A DNA stretch of 64,000 nt from Streptomyces sp. A0958 (GTDB lineage: Bacteria > Actinomycetota > Actinomycetes > Streptomycetales > Streptomycetaceae), in the NCBI RefSeq assembly GCF_004795035.1, contig NZ_SSBK01000019.1, positions 1-64,000 on the forward strand, read 5' to 3'. Positions within the stretch are counted from its first letter, which is position 1, and every line of letters starts with the position of its first letter. This document shows positions 43,572 through 52,013 of the stretch, piece after piece. Below the pieces are notes generated by a model. That model was not told the origin of the DNA and ran no database searches. It was given only the letters and a program-made list of their open reading frames with translations. The position numbers and the translations under genes were made by a program.

Positions 43572-44599
43572 GCCCGGCCCCGCTGACCGTGCGCGTCGTG
43601 GAGGTGATCCGGGAGACGGCCGACGCCCACTCCCTGGTCCTGGAACCGGCGGACGAGCACCGAGACGCGTTCGCCTACGCGCCGGGCCAGTTCCTCACCG
43701 TACGGGTGCCGTCCGAACGCCCCGGGGGAGCCGCCCGCTGCTACTCCCTGTGCAGCTCCCCGGTGCGCGACCGGCATTTGAAGGTCACCGTCAAACGCAC
43801 CGCCGGGGGCTACGCCTCCCACTGGATCTGCGACCACGTCACCGCGGGCGACACCCTGGAGGTGCTGCGGCCCGCCGGCACCTTCACGCCCGACTCGCTC
43901 GACACCGACTTCCTGCTGCTCGCGGCGGGCAGCGGCATCACCCCGGTGATGTCGATCCTCACATCCGCCCTGTACGCGGGGACCGGCCACGTCACCCTGG
44001 TCTACGCCAACCGCGACGAGCGGTCCGTCATCTTCCGCGACGAACTGACCCGCATGGCAGGGGAGTTCGGTGACCGGCTCACGGTGCTGCACTGGCTGGA
44101 GTCCGTCCAGGGCCGGCCCACCGCATCCGGTCTGCGGTCACTGGCCGGTCCGTACGCCGGACGGCCCGCCTTCGTCTGCGGGCCCGGCCCCTTCATGGAC
44201 CTGGCCACCGGCGCGCTCACCGACCTGGGCGTGCCGGCCCGGATGATCACCGTGGAGCGGTTCACCTCCCTGTCCGGCGACCCATTCGCGCAGCGCACAC
44301 CCGCACCGCAGCCCTCCGGGCCCGTCAGCACCGCCGAGGTGGAGCTGGACGGGAAGCGCCGCACCGTCGAATGGCCGCAGGACACGCCGCTGCTGGACGT
44401 GCTGCTGGCGGCCGGCCTGGACGCCCCGTACTCCTGCCGCGAGGGCAGTTGCAGCGCCTGCGCCTGCGTCCTCGTCAAGGGCGAGGTGGCCATGGAGCGC
44501 AACGACGTCCTGGACGCGCGGGACCTCGCGGACGGGCTGATCCTCGCCTGTCAGGCCCGCCCGGTCAGCGACCGGCTGCACATCACCTACGACGGCTGA
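43568..44599 (+). CDS. kshB: 3-ketosteroid 9-alpha-hydroxylase reductase
   Basis: A 343-residue reductase with an FAD-binding domain (CYSLCSSPVRDRHLKVTVKR, about residues 58-77), an NAD(P) domain (AAGSGITPVMSI) and a C-terminal [2Fe-2S] ferredoxin (SCREGSCSACACVLVKG and later LACQA, C-x4-C-x2-C...C). It passes electrons to KshA. ATG 43568 overlaps the kstD stop. Other phenylacetyl-CoA-type reductases share this layout, but the context favours KshB. Confidence 0.88.
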   Translation: MSPAPLTVRVVEVIRETADAHSLVLEPADEHRDAFAYAPGQFLTVRVPSERPGGAARCYSLCSSPVRDRHLKVTVKRTAGGYASHWICDHVTAGDTLEVLRPAGTFTPDSLDTDFLLLAAGSGITPVMSILTSALYAGTGHVTLVYANRDERSVIFRDELTRMAGEFGDRLTVLHWLESVQGRPTASGLRSLAGPYAGRPAFVCGPGPFMDLATGALTDLGVPARMITVERFTSLSGDPFAQRTPAPQPSGPVSTAEVELDGKRRTVEWPQDTPLLDVLLAAGLDAPYSCREGSCSACACVLVKGEVAMERNDVLDARDLADGLILACQARPVSDRLHITYDG

Positions 44600-44657
44600 T
44601 CACCGCACACCCCCTGCCCGCCCCCCGTACCCACTCGACCCGGATGAGGTTCGAACC

Positions 44658-45566
44658 GTGACCAAGGCGACCGCCGCGATCGTCGGATCAGGCAACATCG
44701 GCACCGACCTGATGTACAAACTCCTGCGCTCGCAGACCATCGAGCCGCGCTGGATGATCGGCATCGACGCAGAGAGCCCCGGCCTCAAGCGCGCAGCCGA
44801 CCACGGCCTGCACGCGAGCGCCGACGGCATCGACGCCCTGCTGGACGGCCAGGAGCGCCCCGACCTGGTCTTCGAGGCCACGTCCGCGTACGTCCACCGG
44901 GCCAACGCGCCCAAGTACGCCGCGCTCGGCATCCAGGCCATCGACCTGACGCCCGCCGCGATCGGCCCGGCGGTCGTGCCCGCCGTCAACCTCGGCGACC
45001 ACCTCGACGCGCCGAACGTCTCCCTCATCACCTGCGGGGGACAGGCCACCATCCCGATCGTGCACGCCGTCTCCCGGATCACCGACGTCCCGTACGCGGA
45101 GATCGTCGCGAGCGTCGCCTCCCCGTCCGCCGGGCCCGGAACACGTGCCAACATCGACGAGTTCACCCTCACCACGGGCCGGGGCATCGAGACGATCGGC
45201 GGAGCCGCCAAGGGCAAGGCCATCATCATCCTCAACCCGGCCGAGCCGCCGATGCTGATGCAGGACACCGTCTTCTGCGCCGTCCCCGCCGACGTCGACC
45301 GGGACGCCGTCACCGCCTCCGTCCACGAGACGGTCGCCCGCGTCGCCGCGTACGTACCCGGCTACCGGCTGCGCGCCGAGCCGCAGTTCGACGGGCCCAC
45401 CGCGGTCAGCGGCGGCCTCGCCCGGGTCGCCGTCCTCATCGAGGTGGAGGGCGCGGGCGACTTCCTGCCGCCGTACTCCGGGAACCTCGACATCATGACC
45501 GCCGCCGCCACCCGGGTCGGCGAGGGCTTCGCCCAGCGGATCTCCGCCCGCCGCGCCGGTGCCTGA
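44658..45566 (+). CDS. hsaG: Acetaldehyde/propanal dehydrogenase (acylating)
   Basis: A 302-residue acylating aldehyde dehydrogenase. It converts the aldehyde released by HsaF to acyl-CoA through a channel between the two proteins. NAD site VGSGNIGTDLMYKL (residues 9-22) and the catalytic cysteine in SLITCGGQATIPIV (about residue 124) are clear. GTG 44658 follows GAGG. It pairs with hsaF downstream. hsaE, which makes the HsaF substrate in related clusters, is not present between hsaD and hsaG. Confidence 0.92.
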   Translation: MTKATAAIVGSGNIGTDLMYKLLRSQTIEPRWMIGIDAESPGLKRAADHGLHASADGIDALLDGQERPDLVFEATSAYVHRANAPKYAALGIQAIDLTPAAIGPAVVPAVNLGDHLDAPNVSLITCGGQATIPIVHAVSRITDVPYAEIVASVASPSAGPGTRANIDEFTLTTGRGIETIGGAAKGKAIIILNPAEPPMLMQDTVFCAVPADVDRDAVTASVHETVARVAAYVPGYRLRAEPQFDGPTAVSGGLARVAVLIEVEGAGDFLPPYSGNLDIMTAAATRVGEGFAQRISARRAGA

Positions 45567-45594
45567 CCCCCGCTCACCGAGGAGTACACGCGTC

Positions 45595-46650
45595 ATGCCC
45601 TACAGCCCCGACCCGGACATCCGTGTCACCGACTCGTCCCTGAGGGACGGCTCGCACGCCAAGCAGCACCAGTTCACCGTCGACCACGTCACCTCCATCG
45701 TCGCCGCCCTGGACGACGCGGGCGTACCCGTCATCGAGGTCACCCACGGCGACGGCCTCGGCGGGTCCTCCTTCAACTACGGCTTCAGCCACACCCCCGA
45801 GCAGGAACTCATCAAGGCCGCGGTGAAGACCGCGCGCCGGGCGAGGATCGCCTTCCTGATGCTGCCCGGCCTCGGCCTCCAGGACGACATCCGCGAGGCC
45901 GCCGACAACGGCGCCGCGATCTGCCGCATCGCCACCCACTGCACCGAGGCCGACATCTCCGTCCAGCACTTCGGTCTGGCCCGCGAACTCGGCCTGGAGA
46001 CCGTCGGGTTCCTGATGATGTCGCACAGCAGCCCGCCCGAGGCCCTGGCCCGCCAGGCGCGCATCATGGCCGACGCCGGCTGCCAGTGCGTGTACGTGGT
46101 CGACTCCGCGGGCGCCCTCGTCATGGAGGAGACCAGCGACCGCATCGCCGCCCTCGTCGCCGAACTCGGCACCGACGCCCAGGTCGGCTTCCACGGGCAC
46201 GAGAACCTGGGCCTCGGCGTGGCCAACTCGGTCCTCGCGGTACGTGCCGGAGCCACCCAGATCGACGGCTCGACCCGACGGTTCGGCGCGGGCGCCGGCA
46301 ACACGCCCGTCGAGGGGTTCGCCGCCGTCGCGGAGAAGCTGGGCATCCGTACCGGCATCGACGTACTGAAGATCATCGACGCGGCCGAGGACGTGGTCCG
46401 GCCCGTCATGGACGGCGAGTGCCTGCTCGACCGCCTCTCCCTGACGATGGGCTACGCCGGGGTCTACTCCAGCTTCCTGAAGCACGCCGCCTGGCAGGCG
46501 GCCACCTACCAGGTGTCCGGCGCCGAGATCCTGATGGAGGCGGGCCGCCGCAAGCTCGTCGGCGGCCAGGAGGACCAGCTCATCGAGATCGCGGTCGCCC
46601 TCGCGGCGAAGAACCGGCCGGCCGCCGCCGAACACTCTTCCGGAAAGTGA
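45595..46650 (+). CDS. hsaF: 4-hydroxy-2-oxohexanoate/valerate aldolase
   Basis: A 351-residue DRE-TIM aldolase. It splits 4-hydroxy-2-oxo acid to pyruvate and an aldehyde passed to HsaG. DSSLRDGSHAKQHQF (residues 11-25) holds the R-D-G and metal-binding histidine set, and GFHGHENLGLG holds the H-x-H metal site (about residues 199-209). ATG 45595 is chosen because GAGGAG lies 10 bases upstream. Confidence 0.93.
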   Translation: MPYSPDPDIRVTDSSLRDGSHAKQHQFTVDHVTSIVAALDDAGVPVIEVTHGDGLGGSSFNYGFSHTPEQELIKAAVKTARRARIAFLMLPGLGLQDDIREAADNGAAICRIATHCTEADISVQHFGLARELGLETVGFLMMSHSSPPEALARQARIMADAGCQCVYVVDSAGALVMEETSDRIAALVAELGTDAQVGFHGHENLGLGVANSVLAVRAGATQIDGSTRRFGAGAGNTPVEGFAAVAEKLGIRTGIDVLKIIDAAEDVVRPVMDGECLLDRLSLTMGYAGVYSSFLKHAAWQAATYQVSGAEILMEAGRRKLVGGQEDQLIEIAVALAAKNRPAAAEHSSGK

Positions 46651-46658
46651 GAACAGCC

Positions 46659-47843
46659 ATGTCCAATCCGGTACTCGAAGCCGTAGAGCAGCGCGCCGAC
46701 GAGATCCGCGCGCTCGGCCCCGCCAACGAGGCGCTCGGCAGGCTGGACGACCAGGCGGCGAAGATCCTGCGGGACGTCGGCGCGATCCGCATGCTCCAGC
46801 CGAAGACGTACGGCGGCCTCGAACTGCACCCGCGCGAGTTCGCCGAGACCGTCATGAGGATCGCCTCCTGCGACGGCGCGACCGGCTGGGTCGCCGGGGT
46901 CGTCGGCGTCCACCCGTGGGAGATGGCGATGGCCGACCCCCGCGTGCAGGAGGAGATCTGGGGCGAGGACCCCGACACCTGGATCGCGTCCCCCTACGCA
47001 CCGATGGGCCTGCTCAGGCCCGTCGACGGCGGCTACGTCTTCAACGGCCGCTGGCAGTTCTCCTCCGGCACCGACCACTGCCGGTGGATCTTCCTCGGCG
47101 GCTTCCTCGCCGACGCCGAGGGCAACCGGCTCAGCCCTCCGCAGTCCGTGCACGTCATCCTGCCGCGCGCCGACTACGAGATCGTGGACGACTCCTGGGA
47201 CGTGGTCGGGCTGCGCGGCACCGGCAGCAAGGACGTCGTCGTCAAGGACGCCTTCGTGCCCGCCCACCGCGTCATCGAGTACGCCAAGGTGGTCGACGGC
47301 TCCCTGGCCGCCGAGTCCGGGCTGACCAACCCCGCCTACCGGCTGCCCTTCTCGGCCGCCTTCCCGCTCGGCATCACCGCCGCAGTGATCGGCATCTGCG
47401 AAGGCGCCCTCGCCCACCACCTCGACTACCAGCGCACCCGGGTCCAGATCACCGGCCAGGCCGTGCGGGACGACCCGTACGTCCTCTACGCCATCAGCGA
47501 CGCGGCGGCCGAGATCGCGGCCTCCCGCTCGGCGCTGCTGGACAACGTCTGCCAGATGTACGACGCCGTCGCGGCCGGCCAGGAGATCAGCTTCGAACGG
47601 CGCGCCGTCGGCCGGCGAACCCAGGCCGCCGCCGCCTGGCGGGCGGTCCGCGCGGTGGACGAGATCGTCGCCCGCTCCGGAGGCAACGCGATGCGCCTGG
47701 ACAACCCGATCCAGCGGTTCTGGCGCGACGCGCACACGGGGCTCGCGCACGCCATCCATGTGCCCGGCTCGGTCTTCCACGCCTCGGCCCTCACCGAGAT
47801 CGGCGTCGAGCCGCCGCAAGGGCCGATGCGCTCGATGATCTGA
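46659..47843 (+). CDS. hsaA: 3-HSA monooxygenase oxygenase subunit
   Basis: A 394-residue flavin-dependent oxygenase with the acyl-CoA dehydrogenase fold; mycobacterial HsaA has exactly 394 residues. It hydroxylates 3-HSA to the catechol 3,4-DHSA with FMNH2 from HsaB. MRIASCDGATGWVAGVVGVH and FNGRWQFSSGTDHCRWI are typical of this class (the second matches the group D oxygenase pattern). The ATG at 46659 has GAGAAC upstream. It is followed by hsaC in the same operon. Confidence 0.92.
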   Translation: MSNPVLEAVEQRADEIRALGPANEALGRLDDQAAKILRDVGAIRMLQPKTYGGLELHPREFAETVMRIASCDGATGWVAGVVGVHPWEMAMADPRVQEEIWGEDPDTWIASPYAPMGLLRPVDGGYVFNGRWQFSSGTDHCRWIFLGGFLADAEGNRLSPPQSVHVILPRADYEIVDDSWDVVGLRGTGSKDVVVKDAFVPAHRVIEYAKVVDGSLAAESGLTNPAYRLPFSAAFPLGITAAVIGICEGALAHHLDYQRTRVQITGQAVRDDPYVLYAISDAAAEIAASRSALLDNVCQMYDAVAAGQEISFERRAVGRRTQAAAAWRAVRAVDEIVARSGGNAMRLDNPIQRFWRDAHTGLAHAIHVPGSVFHASALTEIGVEPPQGPMRSMI

Positions 47844-47883
47844 GGTTCCGGCCCGCAGCACGCCCGTTCAGAGAGGAAGACCC

Positions 47884-48804
47884 ATGACACAGATCCGAGG
47901 ACTCGGGTATCTCCGGGTCCAGTCCCGTGACATCGACCGCTGGCGCGAACTCGCCGTAGACGCCCTCGGCTTCGCCGTGGGCTCCGGACCCGACCCGGAC
48001 GGCCTGTACCTGCGCATGGACGAACGCCGCTCCCGGCTCGTCGTCCTGCCCGGCGACACCGACCGGGTGCTGTCCGTCGGCTGGGAGGTGCGCGACCGGT
48101 TCGCGCTCGCCGCCGTCGGCCGCGCCGTCGAGGCCTCCGGTACGGCGGTCAAGCCGCTCGACCGGGAGGAGGCCGACGACCGGGGCGTGGAGGAGGCCAT
48201 CACCTTCGCCGACCCCGCCGGGGTGACCGTCGAGGTGTTCCACGCCCCGATCCTCGACCACAGCCCCGTCCTGACCGGGCTCGGCCAGCGGTTCGTCACC
48301 GGCGCGCAGGGCATGGGCCACATCGTCCTGCCCACCACCAGCGCGGACGAGACGATCGCCTTCTACACCGAGGTGCTCGGCTTCCTGCCGCGCGGCGCGA
48401 TGCGTCTCGGCGGCGGTTCGTCGTCCCGCCGGGTCCGCTTCATGGGCGTCAACCAGCGCCACCACAGCCTCGCCGTCTGCCCCGCCCCGCACGGCGAGGC
48501 GCCCGGCCTCGTCCATCTGATGGTCGAGGCGGACACCCTGGACGCGGTCGGCCGCGCCCTCGACAACGTCGCCGAGCACGGCTTCTCGCTGTCCTCCACG
48601 CTGGGCCGGCACACCAACGACAAGATGGTGTCGTTCTACGTGCGTGCCCCCGGCGGCTGGGACATCGAGTACGGCTGCGAGGGCATGCTCGTGGACGAAC
48701 GGCACTACACCGCCGAGGAGATCACCGCCGACAGCTACTGGGGCCACGACTGGTCCGGCTCCGAACCACTGGCCGCCTTCACCCCGCCCGGCCCGGCCGC
48801 CTGA
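47884..48804 (+). CDS. hsaC: Iron-dependent extradiol dioxygenase
   Basis: A 306-residue two-domain VOC dioxygenase that opens the catechol ring of 3,4-DHSA. The 2-His-1-Glu iron site is visible: MGHIVLPTT (about residue 143), RHHSLAVCP (about residue 197) and WDIEYGCEG (glutamate, about residue 262). GAGAGGA precedes the ATG. It ends the operon and a hairpin terminator follows. The downstream product is the HsaD substrate. Confidence 0.94.
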   Translation: MTQIRGLGYLRVQSRDIDRWRELAVDALGFAVGSGPDPDGLYLRMDERRSRLVVLPGDTDRVLSVGWEVRDRFALAAVGRAVEASGTAVKPLDREEADDRGVEEAITFADPAGVTVEVFHAPILDHSPVLTGLGQRFVTGAQGMGHIVLPTTSADETIAFYTEVLGFLPRGAMRLGGGSSSRRVRFMGVNQRHHSLAVCPAPHGEAPGLVHLMVEADTLDAVGRALDNVAEHGFSLSSTLGRHTNDKMVSFYVRAPGGWDIEYGCEGMLVDERHYTAEEITADSYWGHDWSGSEPLAAFTPPGPAA

Positions 48805-48814
48805 GCGGTGCCCG

Positions 48815-48840
48815 GCCGCGCGGCGGACCCGCCGCGCGGC
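48815..48840 (+). terminator. Terminator of the ring-degradation operon
   Basis: A perfect 12-base inverted repeat (48815-48826 with 48829-48840) separated by two bases starts 10 bases after the hsaC stop. Confidence 0.7.
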
Positions 48841-49046
48841 AGCGGGTGGCGGCGGGCGTCGTCGGTGCGGGGCCCGCCGACGAGCCGCCGGCCGGGGCCG
48901 TGGCCGTACGCCCGGCCGTGGCGGCACCGCGGGAGCGCGATGCCCTGGTGGCCCGGCACCGGGTCCAGGAGAGCTCGGTGCACCGCCTATGCCGCCCAAC
49001 TCGCCCTCGGCGCGCCCGAGCCGCTGTCGGCCGATGTGACGCTGGA
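48841..49046. other. Gene-free stretch, possible remnant
   Basis: Between the hsaC terminator and the second hairpin no supported gene is seen. A frame near 48985-49080 reads AAQLALGAPEPLSADVTLDA and looks protein-like, but has no start or ribosome site, so it may be a remnant. Confidence 0.4.
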
Positions 49047-49099
49047 CGCGGGGATACTCCGCCTGCTCCGCGCCTGGGAGCCGGCGGAGTATCCCCGCG
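49047..49099. terminator. Long bidirectional hairpin between convergent steroid operons
   Basis: A perfect 17-base inverted repeat (49047-49063 with 49083-49099; CGCGGGGATACTCCGCC and its complement) with a 19-base loop. It lies 7 bases past the stop of the leftward Cys-rich gene, so it ends the kshA operon and can also stop hsaC read-through. Confidence 0.8.
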
Positions 49100-49105
49100 C
49101 CGCCG

Positions 49106-49351
49106 TCAGCTGTCCACGACCTCGATCGCGCCGTACAGCGCCGCCTCGCGGATCGTCTCGCGCAGCGCGCCGCAGCCCTCGAAGGCCGTGGCCGCCGTAT
49201 CGCGTTCCGCGCAGGCGGCCATGGCCGGGGCGTCCCACTGCACGCTCGTCTGCTGCCAGCTGCTCTTGCGCACCAGGACCCGCGCGGCGCACCGCTCACA
49301 GGCCAGCGGTCGCATCGGGGTGCCGTCGGCGAGCCGGTTGTCGACGCGCAT
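49106..49351 (-). CDS. Small Cys-rich protein coupled to kshA
   Basis: An 81-residue protein beginning MRVDNRLADGTPMRPLACER. It has CERC (about residues 18-21), then ACAER and EGCGALRE, i.e. four cysteines able to bind zinc or an iron-sulfur cluster. I recall close streptomycete relatives annotated as ferredoxins, but the spacing does not match classical ferredoxins. The start overlaps the kshA stop (TGATG), so its amount is tied to KshA. A role in KshA electron transfer or assembly is plausible. Confidence 0.75.
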   Translation of the reverse strand: MRVDNRLADGTPMRPLACERCAARVLVRKSSWQQTSVQWDAPAMAACAERDTAATAFEGCGALRETIREAALYGAIEVVDS

Positions 49352-50508
49352 CAGGCCGGCCCTCCCGCGGCGGCGGCCCTGCGGGCGAGGTTCGCCTCGA
49401 CCTCCTTCTGCCACGCCTCGACGGGCCGGGTGGTGTCCAGCTCGAACTCGAAGCGGTCGGTCATCTCCGGACGCACATCGGCGACGTCCACGTAGAACTG
49501 CTCGTACCAGCGGCGCAGCTGGTAGACCGGGCCGTCCTCCTCGCAGAGCAGCGGGTTGTCGATGCGCGCCTTGTTCTTCCAGATCTCGATGTCCTGCTCG
49601 AACCCGAGCTTGATGAACTGCGCCATTCCGGATGCGAGTTGGTCGGCCGCCTCGCCCTGCATGGCGGGTGAGCGCTGCACGGTGATCCCGTACTGGAGGA
49701 CGAACCGGTTCGCGTCGACGGGGTAGTGGCAGTTGATCAGGACGCAGTCCACGTCACCGGTCTCGTAGTGGTACGTGAGGTCGTCGATCATGAACGACGG
49801 GCCGTGGTACGAGGCGACCGAGGTGCTGCCGATCGTCTTCTGCCGCTTGCCGTCCTCCTGGGGGCGGGCGTCGGGGCGGCCGGTGGCGCGCATGCGCTGG
49901 GTGGCGGTGTGCCCCTCGAAGACGTTCTTGAAGTACGTCGGGAAGGAGTAGTGGACGTAGAAGAAGTGGGCCATGTCCACCACGTTGTCCACGACTTCGC
50001 GGCAGTTGGCGTCGACGACGGTCTCGTACCAGAGCCAGTCGGTCCACTCCTGGCTCGTCGCGCCCTCGATGCGGGGGATGCGCACGTCGTCGGGGGGCGG
50101 GTTGCCCTCCGGGTCGTTCCAGACGAAGAGCATCCCGTCCTGGTCCAGGGTCCGCCAGGCCGCCGTGCGGGCCCGCAGCGGCACCCGCTTGGAGTACGGG
50201 ATCTGCTTGCAGCGGCCGTCGCCGCCCCAGCGCCAGTCGTGGAACGGGCAGGCGACCTCGTCGCCCTTGACGGTGCCCTGCGAGAGGTCGCCGCCCATGT
50301 GGCGGCAGTGGGCATCCAGGACGTTGAGGGTGCCGTCGCCCGCCTGGAACACCACGAGCTTCTGCCCGAAGGCCCGCACCGCGTGCGGCTTGCCGTCCTT
50401 GTACTTCTCCGACAGGCCCAGGCAGTGCCAGCCGCGTGCGAAACGGGTGGGTGCCGCCGTGGCCTCGATGGCCCTGACGTCGTCGTGTGCCGACTCGACT
50501 GCGCTCAC
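49351..50508 (-). CDS. kshA: 3-ketosteroid 9-alpha-hydroxylase oxygenase
   Basis: A 385-residue Rieske oxygenase; mycobacterial KshA has 386. It hydroxylates C9, which with KstD opens ring B. The Rieske site is CRHMGG...CPFHDW (about residues 67-88), and the mononuclear iron site lies in VVDMAHFFYVHYSFP (about residues 174-188) with a later aspartate. GTG 50508 gives the conserved N-terminus. Translationally coupled to the small Cys-rich gene. Divergent from fadA5 with the shared promoter type on both strands. Confidence 0.93.
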   Translation of the reverse strand: MSAVESAHDDVRAIEATAAPTRFARGWHCLGLSEKYKDGKPHAVRAFGQKLVVFQAGDGTLNVLDAHCRHMGGDLSQGTVKGDEVACPFHDWRWGGDGRCKQIPYSKRVPLRARTAAWRTLDQDGMLFVWNDPEGNPPPDDVRIPRIEGATSQEWTDWLWYETVVDANCREVVDNVVDMAHFFYVHYSFPTYFKNVFEGHTATQRMRATGRPDARPQEDGKRQKTIGSTSVASYHGPSFMIDDLTYHYETGDVDCVLINCHYPVDANRFVLQYGITVQRSPAMQGEAADQLASGMAQFIKLGFEQDIEIWKNKARIDNPLLCEEDGPVYQLRRWYEQFYVDVADVRPEMTDRFEFELDTTRPVEAWQKEVEANLARRAAAAGGPA

Positions 50509-50551
50509 GTTGCTCTCATCCCCTTCGAGGACCCTTGGTCTCCAGGTTCCG

Positions 50552-50603
50552 GACGCTAGGCCCGGAGTCCGGCGCGCGGGCGGGGAGTCCCACTGACCGG
50601 TAC
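50552..50603 (-). promoter_or_regulatory. Steroid-regulon promoter of kshA
   Basis: On the minus strand GTACCGGTCAGTGGGAC (50587-50603) is followed after 27 bases by CTAGCGTC (50552-50559), a TAGCGT -10 box. There is no recognisable -35 box. The predicted leader to the GTG start is about 38 bases. Confidence 0.72.
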
Positions 50604-50737
50604 CCGGTGCCGGAGGCCCGCCGGCGGCCCGTCCCGGTCGGTGGGACCGGGCCCGCGCCCCGGCACCGGCCGCGCCTACAGTCCGCCGCCCTGTCCGACG
50701 GCAGATCGCACATCTGACGCCGGGGCCCAAGCGGGCC

Positions 50738-50790
50738 CGGCCACTGAGCGGGACTGCCCCTTGCCAGTTTCGAGAATGAATTCTAGTTTT
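50738..50790 (+). promoter_or_regulatory. Steroid-regulon promoter of the fadA5 operon
   Basis: CCACTGAGCGGGAC (50741-50754) is followed after 28 bases by CTAGTTTT (50783-50790), a TAGTTT -10 box. The left palindrome arm is degenerate. An extra dyad AGAAT-GA-ATTCT (50773-50784) sits just before the -10; a similar AGAATTCATT occurs before the IclR gene (39088-39097). The fadA5 start is at 50843. Confidence 0.6.
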
Positions 50791-50842
50791 CAATCCCCAG
50801 TGTCCCCGGCCCCCCACGGGCCCCTCACACCTACGGAGAGCC

Positions 50843-52003
50843 ATGACCGAGGCCGTCATCGTCGAAGCCGCGCGCACACCGGTCGGCCGGCGCCGCGGCG
50901 TCCTGGCCGGGCTCCACCCGGCGCAGCTCCTCGGGCTCGCCCAGAAGGGCCTGGTGGAGCGCGCCGGCGTCGCACCGGACACCGTCGAACAGGTCGTCGG
51001 CGGCTGCGTCACCCAGGCCGGTGAGCAGTCCAACAACGTCACCCGCAACGCCTGGCTGCACACCGGACTCCCGCAGACCACCGCCTGCACCACCATCGAC
51101 TGCGCCTGCGGCTCCTCCCAGCAGGCCGTCCACCTCGTCGCGGGCCTCATCGCCTCCGGCGCCATCGAGACGGGCATCGGCTGCGGCGTCGAGTCCATGA
51201 GCCGCGTCTTCCTCGGCGCCGCGCTCACCCCCGACAACGGCTCCCCGGTCCCGGAGAGCTGGACCCTGGACATGCCCGACCAGTTCACGGCCGCCGAACG
51301 CATCGCCCGCAACCGGGGCATCACCAGGGCCGACGCCGACGCCCTGGGCCTCGCCTCCCAGCAGAAGGCCGCCCGCGCCTGGGCCGAAGGACGCTTCGAC
51401 GGGCAGATCATCGAGATCCAGGCACCCGCCCTCGGCCCCGAAGGCGCAACCGGCGCGACCGTGTCCGTCACCCGCGACCAGGGGCTGCGCGACACCACCC
51501 CCGAGGCCCTGGCCGCGCTCCGACCGGTCCTGCCCGACGGCATCCACACCGCGGGGAACTCCTCGCAGATCAGCGACGGCGCCGCCGCCGTCCTCCTGAT
51601 GAGCCGGGAACGCGCCGCCCGCGAAGGGCTGCGCCCGCGCGCCCGGATCGTCGCCTCCGCCATGGTCGGCTCCGACCCGTACTACCACCTCGACGGCCCC
51701 ATCGCCGCGACCGAACGGGTCCTGCGCACCGCCGGCATGACGCTCGCCGACATCGACCTCGTCGAGATCAACGAGGCGTTCGCCTCCGTCGTCCTGTCCT
51801 GGGCCCAGGTCCACAAGGCCGACCTGGACAAGGTCAACGTCAACGGCGGCGCCATCGCGCTCGGACACGCCGTCGGCTCCACCGGTGCCCGGCTGATCAC
51901 CCAGGCCCTGCACGAACTGGAGCGCACGGGCAAGTCCACCGCGCTGGTCACCATGTGCGCCGGCGGCGCGCACGCGACCGCCACCGTCATCGAACGCATC
52001 TGA
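50843..52003 (+). CDS. fadA5: Steroid 3-ketoacyl-CoA thiolase
   Basis: A 386-residue thiolase closely resembling FadA5, which releases acetyl- or propionyl-CoA from the sterol side chain. VGGCVTQAGEQSNNVTRNAW and TTIDCACGSSQQAVHL (nucleophilic cysteine about residue 93) match FadA5. The GGAIALGHAVGSTG loop keeps the catalytic histidine, but A and S replace the usual P and C of GHPxGC. The second cysteine lies in MCAGGAHAT. CGGAGAG precedes ATG 50843. First gene of the side-chain operon. Confidence 0.9.
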   Translation: MTEAVIVEAARTPVGRRRGVLAGLHPAQLLGLAQKGLVERAGVAPDTVEQVVGGCVTQAGEQSNNVTRNAWLHTGLPQTTACTTIDCACGSSQQAVHLVAGLIASGAIETGIGCGVESMSRVFLGAALTPDNGSPVPESWTLDMPDQFTAAERIARNRGITRADADALGLASQQKAARAWAEGRFDGQIIEIQAPALGPEGATGATVSVTRDQGLRDTTPEALAALRPVLPDGIHTAGNSSQISDGAAAVLLMSRERAAREGLRPRARIVASAMVGSDPYYHLDGPIAATERVLRTAGMTLADIDLVEINEAFASVVLSWAQVHKADLDKVNVNGGAIALGHAVGSTGARLITQALHELERTGKSTALVTMCAGGAHATATVIERI

Positions 52004-52013
52004 GGGGCGCGCC

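Noticed and set aside
48844..49100. Possible small gene after hsaC
   Set aside because: Protein-like only in short stretches, no start or ribosome site, and the segment holds two strong terminator hairpins.
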